A stretch of DNA of 64,000 bases from Sphingopyxis sp. USTB-05 (GTDB lineage: Bacteria; Pseudomonadota; Alphaproteobacteria; Sphingomonadales; Sphingomonadaceae): NCBI RefSeq assembly GCF_023822045.1, contig NZ_CP084712.1:310001-374000 (forward strand), written 5' to 3'. The translations under genes and the position numbers were made by a program. The notes below the pieces were generated by a model, which was given only the letters and a program-made list of their open reading frames with translations, did not search any database and was not told the origin of the DNA. Shown here one piece after another: positions 53,931 through 63,131 of this stretch; the first letter of the stretch is position 1, and each line of letters starts with the position of its first letter.

Positions 53931-54082
53931 GATCGGTCAGCCTCCAAAGGTTGTGTCGACAACTTCTCTTTAGAGACCTGCTGGCCGGTCATGACTGCCT
54001 TGATGAAGCCGGCGGGCGCTACGCGCCCTTGTCCCCATCAAGGCATTGCGGCCCTCCAATAGGCAGCTTCCCAATGTGCTAC

Positions 54083-54445
54083 GGAACCGAGCTCACCAGT
54101 AATGCTGTGCTGGCATGGTGCGGAGAGCTCGGCGTGGAGTGGCATTACATCGCGCCGGGCAGGCCGATGCAGAACGGCTACGTCGAGAGCTTCAACGGAA
54201 GGATGCGCGATGAGCTGCTCAACGAGACGCTGTTCATGAGCCTCGCCCATGCCAGGGTCGAGATCGCTGCCTGGGTGGATGATTACAACCGGGAGAGACC
54301 GCACTCATCCCTTGGCTACGCAACCCCGGCGGCGTTCGCCGCCGAACTGGATAAGCAATGGCCTGCTTCGCTCCGCCCTACGGGCTCCGCTACGCAGGCC
54401 ATTGCTTCAACCGCGCTCATGAGCAACAAAGCTGCTGGGCTCTAA
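54083..54445 (+). pseudogene. IS3 OrfB, 3' part
   Basis: Continuation of the integrase core after the IS110 insert: [26 protein letters not shown], the catalytic Glu in [20 protein letters not shown], then [21 protein letters not shown], ending with a stop at 54443-54445. Together with the 5' part it gives a full-length OrfB with all DDE residues, so the IS3 element was intact before being hit. Confidence 0.9.
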
Positions 54446-54479
54446 TCCCGGCTGGTGGAAACCAGGGGGTCACGTCACA

Positions 54480-54630
54480 TGGCATCCGGTAATCGTACGC
54501 AGCTGGTCAATACGGGCATGAAGCGTCGGACCTGCATCGAAGATGTCGACATAGCCGTCGTAAACAAATCCTTCGGCTTCAAGCATTGCCTTGGCCGGAA
54601 CTGCGTCTACGCGAGCGAACTCGCCGACCG
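54480..54630 (-). pseudogene. Arginine N-succinyltransferase (AstA) C-terminal remnant
   Basis: Reading leftward, one frame encodes [39 protein letters not shown] and QLRTITG, a segment typical of AstA/arginine succinyltransferase C-termini (AEGFxYxGYVDIFDxGPTxEAR). It is cut by the IS3 right end on one side and by the MFS coding sequence on the other, so only ~50 residues remain. It shows that a chromosomal-type gene once lay here. Family assignment is from memory of this motif. Confidence 0.55.
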
Positions 54631-55889
54631 ATCATAGCGGTTGTCGCCAAGCCCATCGCGCATGCCAATGCGACGATTCCAAAGAGCATCCGGTAGCCGC
54701 TCTCGCCTGGGAAACTGTCCAGGAGATAACCTGCAACTGGGGGCACGAAGATGTCGGGCGTAAAGCCGACCAACGAAATCAGACCGGTTGCTGAGCCAGT
54801 GCTCGATTCGGGAATCCGGCACTCCTCGATCAGCGCGAAATAGACCCCTCGGATCGCGAAGACAGCCAGTGATGCGCATGCAAGGTTTGCGATCATGATG
54901 GGGGCATTTTTTGCGGTTCCCGGAGATATCGCAAAGATCATCATGCTTGCAACGAGGATGGCGAAGGCGAACACCACCGTCTGCCAAACTCCCCAACGGT
55001 CGGCTGCAAAGCCGGCCGCCATGGCTGCAACTGGCTTGAGCCAAATCTTCCCAACCGCAATGGCACCTGCCGCCGCAACCGACAGTTCCAGCATGCTCGA
55101 ACTATAGGGCGTGAAATAATAGAGCGCCGTGTAGGCAGTGTAGCTGCTCAAGACGATCAGCGAGATCAGCCATAGGTCTGGATTTGGGAGCAATTCCCGC
55201 CATCCGCTGGAAGATGCTGCCTGCAATTTCGCGCCGCTCGGTGCTGCGCGGTCGAGCGTGAAAAACGCGATGATCCCAAGTGCGATGTTCAGAACGGCAA
55301 AGCCGATGATGACCGTGCCGAGCGCGCCGCTTGTGCTTCCCGCCCAAGCAAACACGGCGACTCCGGCCGCTCCAATAGCGCCTTCTGTAACGCCGCGGAC
55401 ACTTTCGAGCAGGCCAAAGGCGCGGCCCTGGCTCCCGGCGACCGCCCATTCGCGTGTTGCGCGGATCATTGTGCTCCAGCACACAACGGTCATGGCGCCC
55501 CAAAGCACGTAGAGGAGAAGGGTGAATGGATAGGACGGAAACGAAGCGAAAAACGCTCCACCTATGCCGGTTCCGATCAACCCGATCGGAAGCAGAGTGC
55601 GAGGCTTGAACCTGTCAGCAAGCCAGCCTCCCGGGACGTAGCCGATTAGTGATGCCAGGCCATATGCCGACGAAAGACTGCCGATCTGCACATTCGTTTG
55701 GCCGAGAGCGAGACGCAGGGGATCGTAATAGATTTCATGCAGAAACGGGAACAGAAACAGCGTGGTACCTGCGCTGCCCAATACCAGCATTGTGATTGAC
55801 CTACGCAAGCCTGCCCCCCTATCTTGCATGTCAGTAAGCAGAGTGTTCAGAACGGGAGCGTTTCGCGATGTCCTCGTGTCCGAGTGCAC
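54579..55889 (-). CDS. MFS transporter, 3' end altered
   Basis: 436 residues from a GTG start (an ATG at 55829 would also serve), with about 12 hydrophobic helices and the MFS loop motif [17 protein letters not shown] after helix 2. The order of segments ([44 protein letters not shown]) resembles the nitrate/sugar-phosphate-type anion transporters. The last ~17 residues ([15 protein letters not shown]) are read from the adjacent AstA remnant in another frame, so the natural C-terminus was replaced at a junction near 54630. The membrane part is complete and may still work. Transported compound unknown; an organic anion is likely. Confidence 0.75.
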   Translation of the reverse strand: MHSDTRTSRNAPVLNTLLTDMQDRGAGLRRSITMLVLGSAGTTLFLFPFLHEIYYDPLRLALGQTNVQIGSLSSAYGLASLIGYVPGGWLADRFKPRTLLPIGLIGTGIGGAFFASFPSYPFTLLLYVLWGAMTVVCWSTMIRATREWAVAGSQGRAFGLLESVRGVTEGAIGAAGVAVFAWAGSTSGALGTVIIGFAVLNIALGIIAFFTLDRAAPSGAKLQAASSSGWRELLPNPDLWLISLIVLSSYTAYTALYYFTPYSSSMLELSVAAAGAIAVGKIWLKPVAAMAAGFAADRWGVWQTVVFAFAILVASMMIFAISPGTAKNAPIMIANLACASLAVFAIRGVYFALIEECRIPESSTGSATGLISLVGFTPDIFVPPVAGYLLDSFPGESGYRMLFGIVALACAMGLATTAMIGRRVRSRRRSSGQGNA

Positions 55890-56098
55890 TTGGTGAAATC
55901 ACTTTGGTAAGCCGAAAGCAAGTTCTTCTGATTCTCAAAATACCCATTGCCGCAATGCCTTCCGCCATTCCGTCAGGGACCCTGCGCCCAGTTCCTTCGG
56001 ACATGTTCTGCAATTCCGTCTCACTCTCGGATTTGCCGACACAGTCGGCCCGAAGCCCGTTGCAGATTGATGGATCGGCTTAGCCAAAAAGCCTGGGC

Positions 56099-57250
56099 TT
56101 ATCTGTCGCCTCCAGCTGCAATGGAATTGGAGGCAATTGACCTGCTGAAGAGAAGTAGGGGGAGCAGAGCCAATACAGCACAGCCAAGCGCCAAGGCTCC
56201 GATTTGCTGATACGTTCCTCCGTTCAGCAGGATCAGCCCTGAAATCGCAGGTGCTAATGCGCTTCCGATTCCCTGACCTCCACGCGCAACCGCGGCGAGC
56301 GGCGCTCCACCCGAGGCGGCAGCAAGGCCGAGAAGATATGGCAGAGTGAAGACATAGGCAGCGCCGGACACGCACATTGCAATTGTAAGCAATGTCTGGT
56401 CGCCCGAATGGGTAACCGCATAGGCGCCTAAGCCAGTTATCAGGTACCCAAGCACCAACGGTGGTGTCCTTCCGAACCGGGTGCCAAGCCGATGCGCTAA
56501 GGCAGGTCCGGCTAGAGCGCAAGTAGCAGAGATAGCCATTGCATAGCCGGCTTGAGCTTCGGTCACACCGATAGATTGGGCGATACCTTCGATGAAGTAA
56601 TAGTACCCGTTTGCCAGAATAGCGAGGAGTGCAGCGACAAGGCTAAGCGTAACCGCGCGGGCGTCGATAGTGGCAAGATGTTGCTTCGCCGTCGTGTCGA
56701 CCACCTGGGCTCGTGGTGGGATGTTTCGGAGCAATGGGACAAGGGCCAACACAACAATGCCCAACGCTACGAAGATTCCGCGCGGACCAGCCCAGTCAGG
56801 CAAGAGTGGTAAAGTCACAAAGAGTACCACTGCCAATCCAACGACGGCGGCCCAAATCAGAGCAAACGTTCTATCCGCATTGGGGGTTTCCGCAGCGGTT
56901 GCGGCAATTGCAGCATAGAGCAGACCCTCGCCGATCCCGCCTATCAAGCGTGACACAACGAGGAACTCCGCGCCATGGCTCAACGCTGAGCCAGCATAGC
57001 CAGCCAAAACCAGCAACGCACCTGCGAAAGCTAGCTTTCTTCGGTCAAGACGCAACAGGTAGGGTGCCAGTCCAATCGATACCAGCGATGCACAGGCGAT
57101 CTGCCCCGCAATGATGAAGCCGATCCAACCTTCAGGAATCGCGTAGGCCTTGACTATGCCGCCAACCACAAAAGGCATCGTATAACCGCCAATCTCGGCA
57201 ATCAGCGATCCCGCAAGCATTCCCGAAATCGAGGCGAAGCGTCCAAGCAA
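56099..57250 (-). CDS. MFS transporter (YbfB/YjiJ-like)
   Basis: About 383 residues from a TTG start at 57250 that follows GGAAGG with 7-nt spacing; upstream codons are open but without homology, and an ATG lies at 57220. Twelve hydrophobic segments are visible (GMLAGSLIAEIGGYTMPFVVGG; LVSIGLAPYLLRLDRRKLAFAG; LIGGIGEGLLYAAIAATAA). The loop YLLRLDRRKL is the MFS motif A region. It is divergent from the PYROXD2/sox operon with the CCAAACACTAGTGTATGG palindrome 19-36 nt upstream of its start, where a bound regulator would block it directly. It probably imports the substrate of the sox operon (inference). Confidence 0.82.
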   Translation of the reverse strand: MLGRFASISGMLAGSLIAEIGGYTMPFVVGGIVKAYAIPEGWIGFIIAGQIACASLVSIGLAPYLLRLDRRKLAFAGALLVLAGYAGSALSHGAEFLVVSRLIGGIGEGLLYAAIAATAAETPNADRTFALIWAAVVGLAVVLFVTLPLLPDWAGPRGIFVALGIVVLALVPLLRNIPPRAQVVDTTAKQHLATIDARAVTLSLVAALLAILANGYYYFIEGIAQSIGVTEAQAGYAMAISATCALAGPALAHRLGTRFGRTPPLVLGYLITGLGAYAVTHSGDQTLLTIAMCVSGAAYVFTLPYLLGLAAASGGAPLAAVARGGQGIGSALAPAISGLILLNGGTYQQIGALALGCAVLALLPLLLFSRSIASNSIAAGGDR

Positions 57251-57268
57251 ATTTTGACCTTCCGAACT

Positions 57269-57286
57269 CCAAACACTAGTGTATGG
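57269..57286. promoter_or_regulatory. Operator CCAAACACTAGTGTATGG in divergent promoter region
   Basis: An 18-bp palindrome (perfect in the inner ACACTAGTGT, one W-W mismatch outside) centred between the leftward MFS gene and the rightward PYROXD2/sox operon. It matches the site at 48764-48781 (complement) at 17 of 18 positions. It could repress both directions at once. Confidence 0.72.
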
Positions 57287-57327
57287 TAGAGAGGTTGTTC
57301 CGAGAGTCCAGAGGGCAGGCGAGTCAC

Positions 57328-58920
57328 GTGACCGATTTTTTCGATGCAATTGTGGTAGGCGGTGGTCACAACGGTCTGACTGCGGCCGCATATCTTGCCC
57401 GTTCGGGTGCAAGAGTTCTGGTCCTCGAGCGTCGCCAAATTGTGGGCGGGGCTGCCGTGACCGAGGAAGTGATGCCGGGGTGCCGTGTGTCATTTTGCTC
57501 GTATATCGCCAGCATGCTTACCCCCGCCGTGGTCAAGGAACTGGGGCTCGCCGATCATGGGCTGAAAATGGTCGCATGCGACCCGGCGCTTAATGTGCCG
57601 ACATCCGATGAGGGCCTCGTGACGCTTTGGACCGATCCGTTGCGGACTGCGGCAAGCCTTCGGACCTACAGTCAGAAGGATGCCGACAACTTCGTAGCGG
57701 TCGAGCATCAACTCAAGGCGCTCGCTCGCTACCTGCAGCCGTTCTTTCTCAAGCCTCCGCCGGCTCTGAGCGGGAGCTTGGTCGACCGGCTCGGGGAATT
57801 GGCATCAATGGCCCGCCAATTCTGGGGAATCTCGCGAGATGAAATTGCATCGATGACGCGGTTTCTGACCGGTTCCCTCGCCGAATTTCTCGAGCGACAC
57901 TTCGAAAGCGAGGAGACGCACCGGCTCTTTCTGGCCAACAACGTTTACGGCAAGCATGGGGGGCCATATGATCCGGGCTCGACCCTAGGCTTGTTGTTCC
58001 ACCTGTTGGGCGGTGGTGATAATAGCATCCAGGGCTTCAGCGGCCATGTTATCGGGGGGATGGGATCAGTCAGCGATGCGCTGGCCAACGCTGCCCGGGG
58101 CTTTGGCGCCGAAATCATCACGAATGCAGAGGTTGCGCGGATCCACGTAAAGGGCGGGCGGGCATCCGGCGTCGAGCTGGTCGATGGCCGAGTGTTTCAC
58201 GCCAAGGCGGTCGTGTCGAATGCGGACCCAAAGCGAACGTTCCTTGGGTTGGTCGACGCGGAACATCTCGACCCGACATTTCGATCGGACATCGCCGCCA
58301 TCAAAATGGCCGGTCCTTCGGCCAAGGTGAACATGGTCCTGAGCGAGCCGCCTTCGATCAGGGGCATGTCGCTCGACGCCACTCCGGCGGAACGCGCCGT
58401 CTTTTCGGTCATGGGCAGCATGGAGGCTATGCAGCGCTGCTATGATGCCTCAAAGTTCGGCGAAGTGGCAGACGAGCTGTGGGTCGATTGCGTGGTTCCA
58501 AGTTTGGTCGATCCCACGCTCTGCCCGTCGGACCGCACCATGCTCACTTGCTTTGTCCAGTATGTTCCTTTTCGGCTGCGAGAGGGGGACTGGGATTCGC
58601 GACGTGAAGCGCTCGGCGATCAAGTGGTGCAACAGATTGGCCGGGTCGCGCCCAACGTCCCTGGCAGCGTCGTCGCACGTAAAGTCATCACACCGCTGGA
58701 TTTGGAGCGCACCTACGGACTGACCGAAGGCAACATCTTCCACGGGGATCTCAATCTCGCCCAGTTGTTCTTCATGCGCCCGCACCCCGATTGGTCGGGC
58801 TACCGCACGCCTGTGGCCGGTTTGTATCTGTGCGGCGCGGGCACGCACCCCGGTGGGGGCGTGACGGGAGCTCCTGGCCGGAATGCAGCACAGGTCATTC
58901 TGAAGGATTTGCGCCGATGA
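57328..58920 (+). CDS. PYROXD2/phytoene-desaturase-like FAD oxidoreductase
   Basis: About 530 residues. The dinucleotide motif AIVVGGGHNGLTAAAYLARSGARVLVLERR lies at the very N-terminus when GTG 57328 is the start; the alternative ATG 57283 overlaps the operator. The C-terminal FAD motif GLYLCGAGTHPGGGVTGAPGRNAA is complete, as is the CrtI-type arrangement between them. The family oxidises C-C or C-N bonds of diverse substrates. Its stop overlaps soxB by 4 nt (ATGA), so it belongs to the sarcosine oxidase operon, an unusual partner. It may prepare the substrate whose N-methyl group is removed by the Sox complex. Confidence 0.85.
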   Translation: MTDFFDAIVVGGGHNGLTAAAYLARSGARVLVLERRQIVGGAAVTEEVMPGCRVSFCSYIASMLTPAVVKELGLADHGLKMVACDPALNVPTSDEGLVTLWTDPLRTAASLRTYSQKDADNFVAVEHQLKALARYLQPFFLKPPPALSGSLVDRLGELASMARQFWGISRDEIASMTRFLTGSLAEFLERHFESEETHRLFLANNVYGKHGGPYDPGSTLGLLFHLLGGGDNSIQGFSGHVIGGMGSVSDALANAARGFGAEIITNAEVARIHVKGGRASGVELVDGRVFHAKAVVSNADPKRTFLGLVDAEHLDPTFRSDIAAIKMAGPSAKVNMVLSEPPSIRGMSLDATPAERAVFSVMGSMEAMQRCYDASKFGEVADELWVDCVVPSLVDPTLCPSDRTMLTCFVQYVPFRLREGDWDSRREALGDQVVQQIGRVAPNVPGSVVARKVITPLDLERTYGLTEGNIFHGDLNLAQLFFMRPHPDWSGYRTPVAGLYLCGAGTHPGGGVTGAPGRNAAQVILKDLRR

Positions 58921-60170
58921 GCCGATATTCGGCGTTCGCGCTTCTCAGGAACTGGCTTGGTGGAAATACGGATTGGGATCCGGTCTGGCGCTCCCCCGAA
59001 CCGGCGAGCAGCTACGATGTGATTATCATCGGAGCTGGCGGCCACGGCCTTGCGACCGCCTACCATCTGGCCAAGCACTACAGGCCTGGACGCATTGCTG
59101 TGATTGATAAGGGGTGGCTCGGCGGCGGTAACACCGGCCGCAACACTACCATCGTGCGCTCGGACTATTTCTACAAGGAAAGCGCCGACTTCTACGACCA
59201 TTCGCTCCGTCTCTATGCCAGCCTCTCGCAGGAGCTCAATTTCAACATCATGTATTCCGCCCGCGGAATCCTTAATCTCGCGCACAGCCGGCACGAGGTC
59301 GATTTTCAGCGCCGAATTGTGAACGCGATGCAGTTGAACGGGATCGATGCCGAACTGCTCGGACGGGAGGAAGTGCTCAAATTTTGCCCTGTCCTGAATG
59401 GCGATCCTAATGCACGGTTTCCCATTTATGGGGCCATGCGCCAGAAACGAGGAGGGACCGTCCGGCATGACGCGGTAGCCTGGGGCTATGCACGTGCAGC
59501 CGATGCCCTGGGTGTCGACATCCTTCAGAATACCGAAGTCACCGGGTTCCGTCGGGACATCAGCGGCGGCGTGCAGGGCGTCGAAACAGGTAAAGGCTTC
59601 ATTGGTGCGACCAAGGTGGGGATCGCCACGGCCGGTCATTCGTCAGTGGTCGCGCAGATGGCCGGTTTCCGATTGCCTGTCGCCAGCTATGGGCTCCAAG
59701 CCTTTGTCTCCGAACCGGTCAAGCCCGTCCTGCACACCGTTATCGGTTCAGCCGTGATCGGAAGCTATTGCAGCCAGTCGGACAAGGGCGGCATTGTGTG
59801 CGGTGGCGGCATCGATCCCTATCCGTCCTTTGCCCAGCGCGGAAGCGCAGCGACAATGGAAAAAGTGCTTGCCGGCATCGTCCAGCTTGTTCCGACCTTT
59901 AGTAGTCTGCGCCTCCTGCGCCAATGGGCTGGAATCGTCGACTACACGGCCGATAGCTCGCCGATCATTGACCGCAGTCCGGTACCGGGGATTTATCTGA
60001 ACGTCGGCTGGGGCGGAGGCGGGTTCAAGGCGATCCCGGCCGGCGGTGAGGCTTTTGCGCACTTGATCGCGAAGGATGAGCCCCATCCGCTAACCACCGC
60101 CTTCGGACTCCAGCGTTTCAGGGATGGCGCGCTCATCGACGAAGCTGCAGCAGCCGGGATTGAACACTGA
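58917..60170 (+). CDS. soxB: Heterotetrameric sarcosine oxidase, beta subunit
   Basis: 417 residues, usual length. DVIIIGAGGHGLATAYHLAKHY binds FAD and GGGNTGRNTTIVRSDYF is the family signature after strand 2. RHDAVAWGYARAADALGVD is the segment carrying the His that covalently holds FMN in known SoxB. DSSPIIDRSP and NVGWGGGGFKAIPAGGEA close the active site. It oxidises the N-methyl amine at FAD and passes electrons to FMN/O2. Start in an ATGA overlap with the PYROXD2-like gene; soxD follows after 1 nt. Confidence 0.93.
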   Translation: MSRYSAFALLRNWLGGNTDWDPVWRSPEPASSYDVIIIGAGGHGLATAYHLAKHYRPGRIAVIDKGWLGGGNTGRNTTIVRSDYFYKESADFYDHSLRLYASLSQELNFNIMYSARGILNLAHSRHEVDFQRRIVNAMQLNGIDAELLGREEVLKFCPVLNGDPNARFPIYGAMRQKRGGTVRHDAVAWGYARAADALGVDILQNTEVTGFRRDISGGVQGVETGKGFIGATKVGIATAGHSSVVAQMAGFRLPVASYGLQAFVSEPVKPVLHTVIGSAVIGSYCSQSDKGGIVCGGGIDPYPSFAQRGSAATMEKVLAGIVQLVPTFSSLRLLRQWAGIVDYTADSSPIIDRSPVPGIYLNVGWGGGGFKAIPAGGEAFAHLIAKDEPHPLTTAFGLQRFRDGALIDEAAAAGIEH

Positions 60171-60171
60171 C

Positions 60172-60435
60172 ATGATGCGGATTGCCTGCCCGAACTGTGG
60201 CCTGCGCGACGAGCGCGAATTTGCCTATGGCGGCGAAGCCCATATCGACCGACCAGAGCTGGACTGCGACGACCAGGCTTGGGAGGAGTATCTCTTCCTG
60301 CGCGCTAACCCCAAGGGCGAGCATGCCGAGCGATGGGTCCATGTGCACGGTTGCGGGGTCTGGTTCAATCTGATCCGGCATACTGAAACTCACGAGGTCG
60401 TAGCGGTTTACGTAATGGGAGTTGCGCGGCCGTGA
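60172..60435 (+). CDS. soxD: Heterotetrameric sarcosine oxidase, delta subunit
   Basis: 87 residues. The N-terminal IACPNCGLRDEREFAYGGEA and later HGCGVWFNLIRHTETHEV supply the Cys/His zinc site of SoxD. Length and position between soxB and soxA are standard. A second ATG directly follows the first (60175). GTGA overlap with soxA. Confidence 0.93.
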   Translation: MMRIACPNCGLRDEREFAYGGEAHIDRPELDCDDQAWEEYLFLRANPKGEHAERWVHVHGCGVWFNLIRHTETHEVVAVYVMGVARP

Positions 60436-63131
60436 CCGGTTACCGACTTTCCCATGGCGGCGGCAGGATCGATCGCGGCCAGTCCATCGACTTTTCGTTC
60501 AATGGCAAGCGCTATGCAGGCCTTGCGGGCGATACACTGGCGTCGGCCTTGCTCGCCAACGGCGTGCAGCTTGTCGGACGGAGCTTCAAGCTCCATCGAC
60601 CACGCGGTATCGTGGGAGCCGGCTGCGAGGAAACCAACGCACTGGTTCAACTTGAGCACGGCCTATCCTCCATTCCCAACGTGCAGGCCACCATGATCGC
60701 TCTGGAGGAAGGGCTGGTTGCCCGGAGCATCAATGCCTGGCCTTCACTAACCTGGGACATTGCTGGCGTGAATGATCGTCTCCGCGGACTGTTCTCTGCC
60801 GGATTCTACTACAAGACATTCATGTGGCCGGACTGGCACTGGTTCGAATGGCTGATTCGGCGCGCTGCCGGACTTGGCAAGGTGCCGGTCGTGCCCGATC
60901 CGCAGCGCTACGAAGCGCGTCATGTGGAATGTGATCTGCTAGTGATAGGTGGAGGCAGAAGGGGGTTGGCCGCTGCGGCACAGGCAGCGCGAGACGGCAA
61001 ATCGGTATTGCTTGTCGATCTGGATCAGGGTCTTCCAAGCCTTGAAGGTGTCCGGACCTTTGAAAAGACTGCAGCTCTTGGAATCTGGGATCATGGTTTT
61101 GTGCTGGCCGCATCGGAAGGTCGGGTACTCCACCGCATCCGGGCTGAGCAGATCATTCTCGCGACGGGCAAGCAAGAGCGCGGCATCGCTTTTGCGAACA
61201 ACGACTTGCCCGGCATCATGCTCGCCGGTGCGATCGGCAGATATGTCGCGGACTATGCGGTAGCGCCGGGTCGATCCGGCATTTTCTTCGTCAACAACGA
61301 TCTGGGCTGGCGGTCCGCTATTGAAGCTGCGCAGTGTGGTGTAGGGGTGCGCGCCATTGTCGATCCAAGGCCGCAGGTGCTGCCCGAACTTGCCGATCGC
61401 GCCCGTGCGCACGGAATCGATCTATTCTTTTCGTCATTAGTCCAGTCGGCCCATGGGCGCGGACGCGTCACCGGCGTCACCATAGAGAAGCCGGATGGCC
61501 TGAGTCGTCTCGCGTGCGACTTTGTCGGGGTCTCGGGAGGCTGGAACCCTGCTTCCCAACTGTGGACCATGGCTGGCGGTCAGACGAAGTTCAACGAGCG
61601 CAGTCAGAGTTTCCAGCCGGATGGGTTGGTCGCCAATGTCGAATGGGCAGGCCCCGAACCGATTGAGGCGGAGCCCATCTGGACTGTCCACGGCGGGGAT
61701 GAAAAGACCATGTTCGTCGATTTTCAGACCGATGTGACCGTGGCAGACATCAAGCTGGCGGCCCGCGAAAACTATCGAAGCGTTGAGCATCTCAAGCGCT
61801 ACACTGTGTTGGGAATGGGCGTCGACCAGGGAAAGCTGAGCTCGGTCCCCGGCGCCATGATCCTCGCGGAGACCATCGGCGCGAAACCCGGAACGCTGTC
61901 CGCAAGCAAGGTTCGTCCGCCCTTCGTTCCTACAGCCTTTGGTCTGATCGGTGCTGATCTACGCGGTGAACGCTTCCGACCCCGTCGGTATCTGCCCGCA
62001 CACGAATGGCATGTACGCGAAGGTGCTGTGTTCGAGGATTTTGGATGGGAAAGGCCGGCGGCATATCCGGTTGGCAGGGAAGACATCCAGGCGGCAGCTG
62101 AGCGTGAAGCCGCAGCGGTCCGAAGTGGCGTTGGTCTTTTTGACGGTTCGCCGCTTGGCAAAATTCTCGTGGCCGGCCCTGAAGCTGCAGCGTTCCTCGA
62201 CCGGGTCTATGTTGGCACCCCCTCGACGCTCAAGCCCGGGCGGATCCGGTACGGGCTTGTCCTCAACGAGAACGGTACGATCCTGGATGACGGGGTCTAT
62301 GCTCGTCTCCAAGACGGGAGTTTCCTGCTCAGCCCATCCAGTGCCTTCGCTGACCGGATGGTCCGCCTGCTGGAGGATCTGCTTCAATGCGAATGGCCGA
62401 TGGATGTTGTCGTTCAAGACGTGACTGAGCAATATGCTGTCTGGACTGTTGCGGGCCCGAACGCACGAAATGTGCTCGAGGCATTGCAGCCCAGTTTTGA
62501 TCTCTCAAGTGAGCGTTTTCCACACTTGTCCGTCCGAGAGGGAAAACTCGACGGATCGGAAGTACGTATTCAGCGCGTGAGCTTTTCTGGTGAGTTGAGC
62601 TACGAGATCCAGGTGCCAGCGGGGCAGGCGGTGCAGATGGGCGATGCGCTGATGGCGGCTGGCAAGCCCTATGGATTGGTGCCCTATGGGATAGAGGCAC
62701 TCGAAATCTTGCGTATCGAAAAGGGCTACATTCATGTTGGAACTGATACCGACAGCGAGACCCAGCCCGGTGATATCGGTTTTGGCGGAGCCATCGCCAA
62801 AAAGCAGAGCGATTTCCTTGGGCGGCGAGCGCTGACGCGCCGCTCATCCTTATCGCCAAATCGTAAGCTACTGGTGGGCCTGACCTCGCTTTGCGGCGGG
62901 ATATTGCCGGTAGGTGGTCATGTGCGGGCTCCCAGTGGGCAGAGCGGAGGATTCGTTACGAGCAGCCAGTTCAGCCCCGTGCTGGGACGGGGCGTTGCCT
63001 TGGGATTGGTCGAGCAGGGGCAGCGGCGCCTTGGTGAAATCGTCGAGATCGTCTCGCTGGGGAAGAGGTGGCAGGCCAGGATTTCAGAGACGGTCGCCTA
63101 TGACCGCGAAGGAGGTCGGCTTGACACTTGA
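60432..63131 (+). CDS. soxA: Heterotetrameric sarcosine oxidase, alpha subunit
   Basis: 899 residues, starting with GTG in a GTGA overlap; known SoxA are ~960-1000, so it is on the short side. The N-terminal ferredoxin-like domain (GDTLASALLANGVQLVGRSFK; HRPRGIVGAGCEE) is followed by an NAD-binding domain (LLVIGGGRRGLAAAAQAARDGK) and a C-terminal GcvT-type folate domain (SGVGLFDGSPLGKILVAGPEA; GELSYEIQVPAGQAVQMGDAL; IEALEILRIEKGYIHVGTDTD). The last transfers the methylene group to tetrahydrofolate. Second residue pair RR in GGGRRG replaces the common PA. Substrate could be sarcosine or another N-methyl amino acid. Confidence 0.93.
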   Translation: MTGYRLSHGGGRIDRGQSIDFSFNGKRYAGLAGDTLASALLANGVQLVGRSFKLHRPRGIVGAGCEETNALVQLEHGLSSIPNVQATMIALEEGLVARSINAWPSLTWDIAGVNDRLRGLFSAGFYYKTFMWPDWHWFEWLIRRAAGLGKVPVVPDPQRYEARHVECDLLVIGGGRRGLAAAAQAARDGKSVLLVDLDQGLPSLEGVRTFEKTAALGIWDHGFVLAASEGRVLHRIRAEQIILATGKQERGIAFANNDLPGIMLAGAIGRYVADYAVAPGRSGIFFVNNDLGWRSAIEAAQCGVGVRAIVDPRPQVLPELADRARAHGIDLFFSSLVQSAHGRGRVTGVTIEKPDGLSRLACDFVGVSGGWNPASQLWTMAGGQTKFNERSQSFQPDGLVANVEWAGPEPIEAEPIWTVHGGDEKTMFVDFQTDVTVADIKLAARENYRSVEHLKRYTVLGMGVDQGKLSSVPGAMILAETIGAKPGTLSASKVRPPFVPTAFGLIGADLRGERFRPRRYLPAHEWHVREGAVFEDFGWERPAAYPVGREDIQAAAEREAAAVRSGVGLFDGSPLGKILVAGPEAAAFLDRVYVGTPSTLKPGRIRYGLVLNENGTILDDGVYARLQDGSFLLSPSSAFADRMVRLLEDLLQCEWPMDVVVQDVTEQYAVWTVAGPNARNVLEALQPSFDLSSERFPHLSVREGKLDGSEVRIQRVSFSGELSYEIQVPAGQAVQMGDALMAAGKPYGLVPYGIEALEILRIEKGYIHVGTDTDSETQPGDIGFGGAIAKKQSDFLGRRALTRRSSLSPNRKLLVGLTSLCGGILPVGGHVRAPSGQSGGFVTSSQFSPVLGRGVALGLVEQGQRRLGEIVEIVSLGKRWQARISETVAYDREGGRLDT

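Larger units (their letters stand above)
52425..54082 (-). mobile_element. IS110-family (IS1111-like) element inserted in IS3 orfB
   Basis: Removing 52425-54082 joins orfB as SDN|GTELTSN, which defines the boundaries to within the shared AC dinucleotide. The element is about 1658 bp with one complete transposase. Short subterminal inverted repeats (TTGGGAAAGC near 52433 and GCTTCCCAA near 54066) and a longer non-coding end downstream of the transposase (213 bp) than upstream (152 bp) fit the IS1111 group. No clear target duplication, as usual for IS110. Confidence 0.85.
51548..54479 (+). mobile_element. IS3-family (IS407-like) element interrupted by an IS110/IS1111 element
   Basis: Terminal inverted repeats: left TGTGACGTGACCCCCTGATT (from 51548) and, on the complement, right TGTGACGTGACCCCCTGGTT (from 54479). 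Between them are orfA, the two halves of orfB, and an inserted IS110/IS1111-type element at 52425-54082. Without the insert the element would be about 1274 bp, normal for this group. Left flank (ACGAGG) and right flank (TGGCAT) show no target duplication, so one side has recombined or been deleted. Confidence 0.88.

Noticed and set aside
53004..54062. 352-codon rightward frame across the IS1111-like element
   Set aside because: Antisense shadow of the transposase gene, low-complexity charged sequence with no motif.
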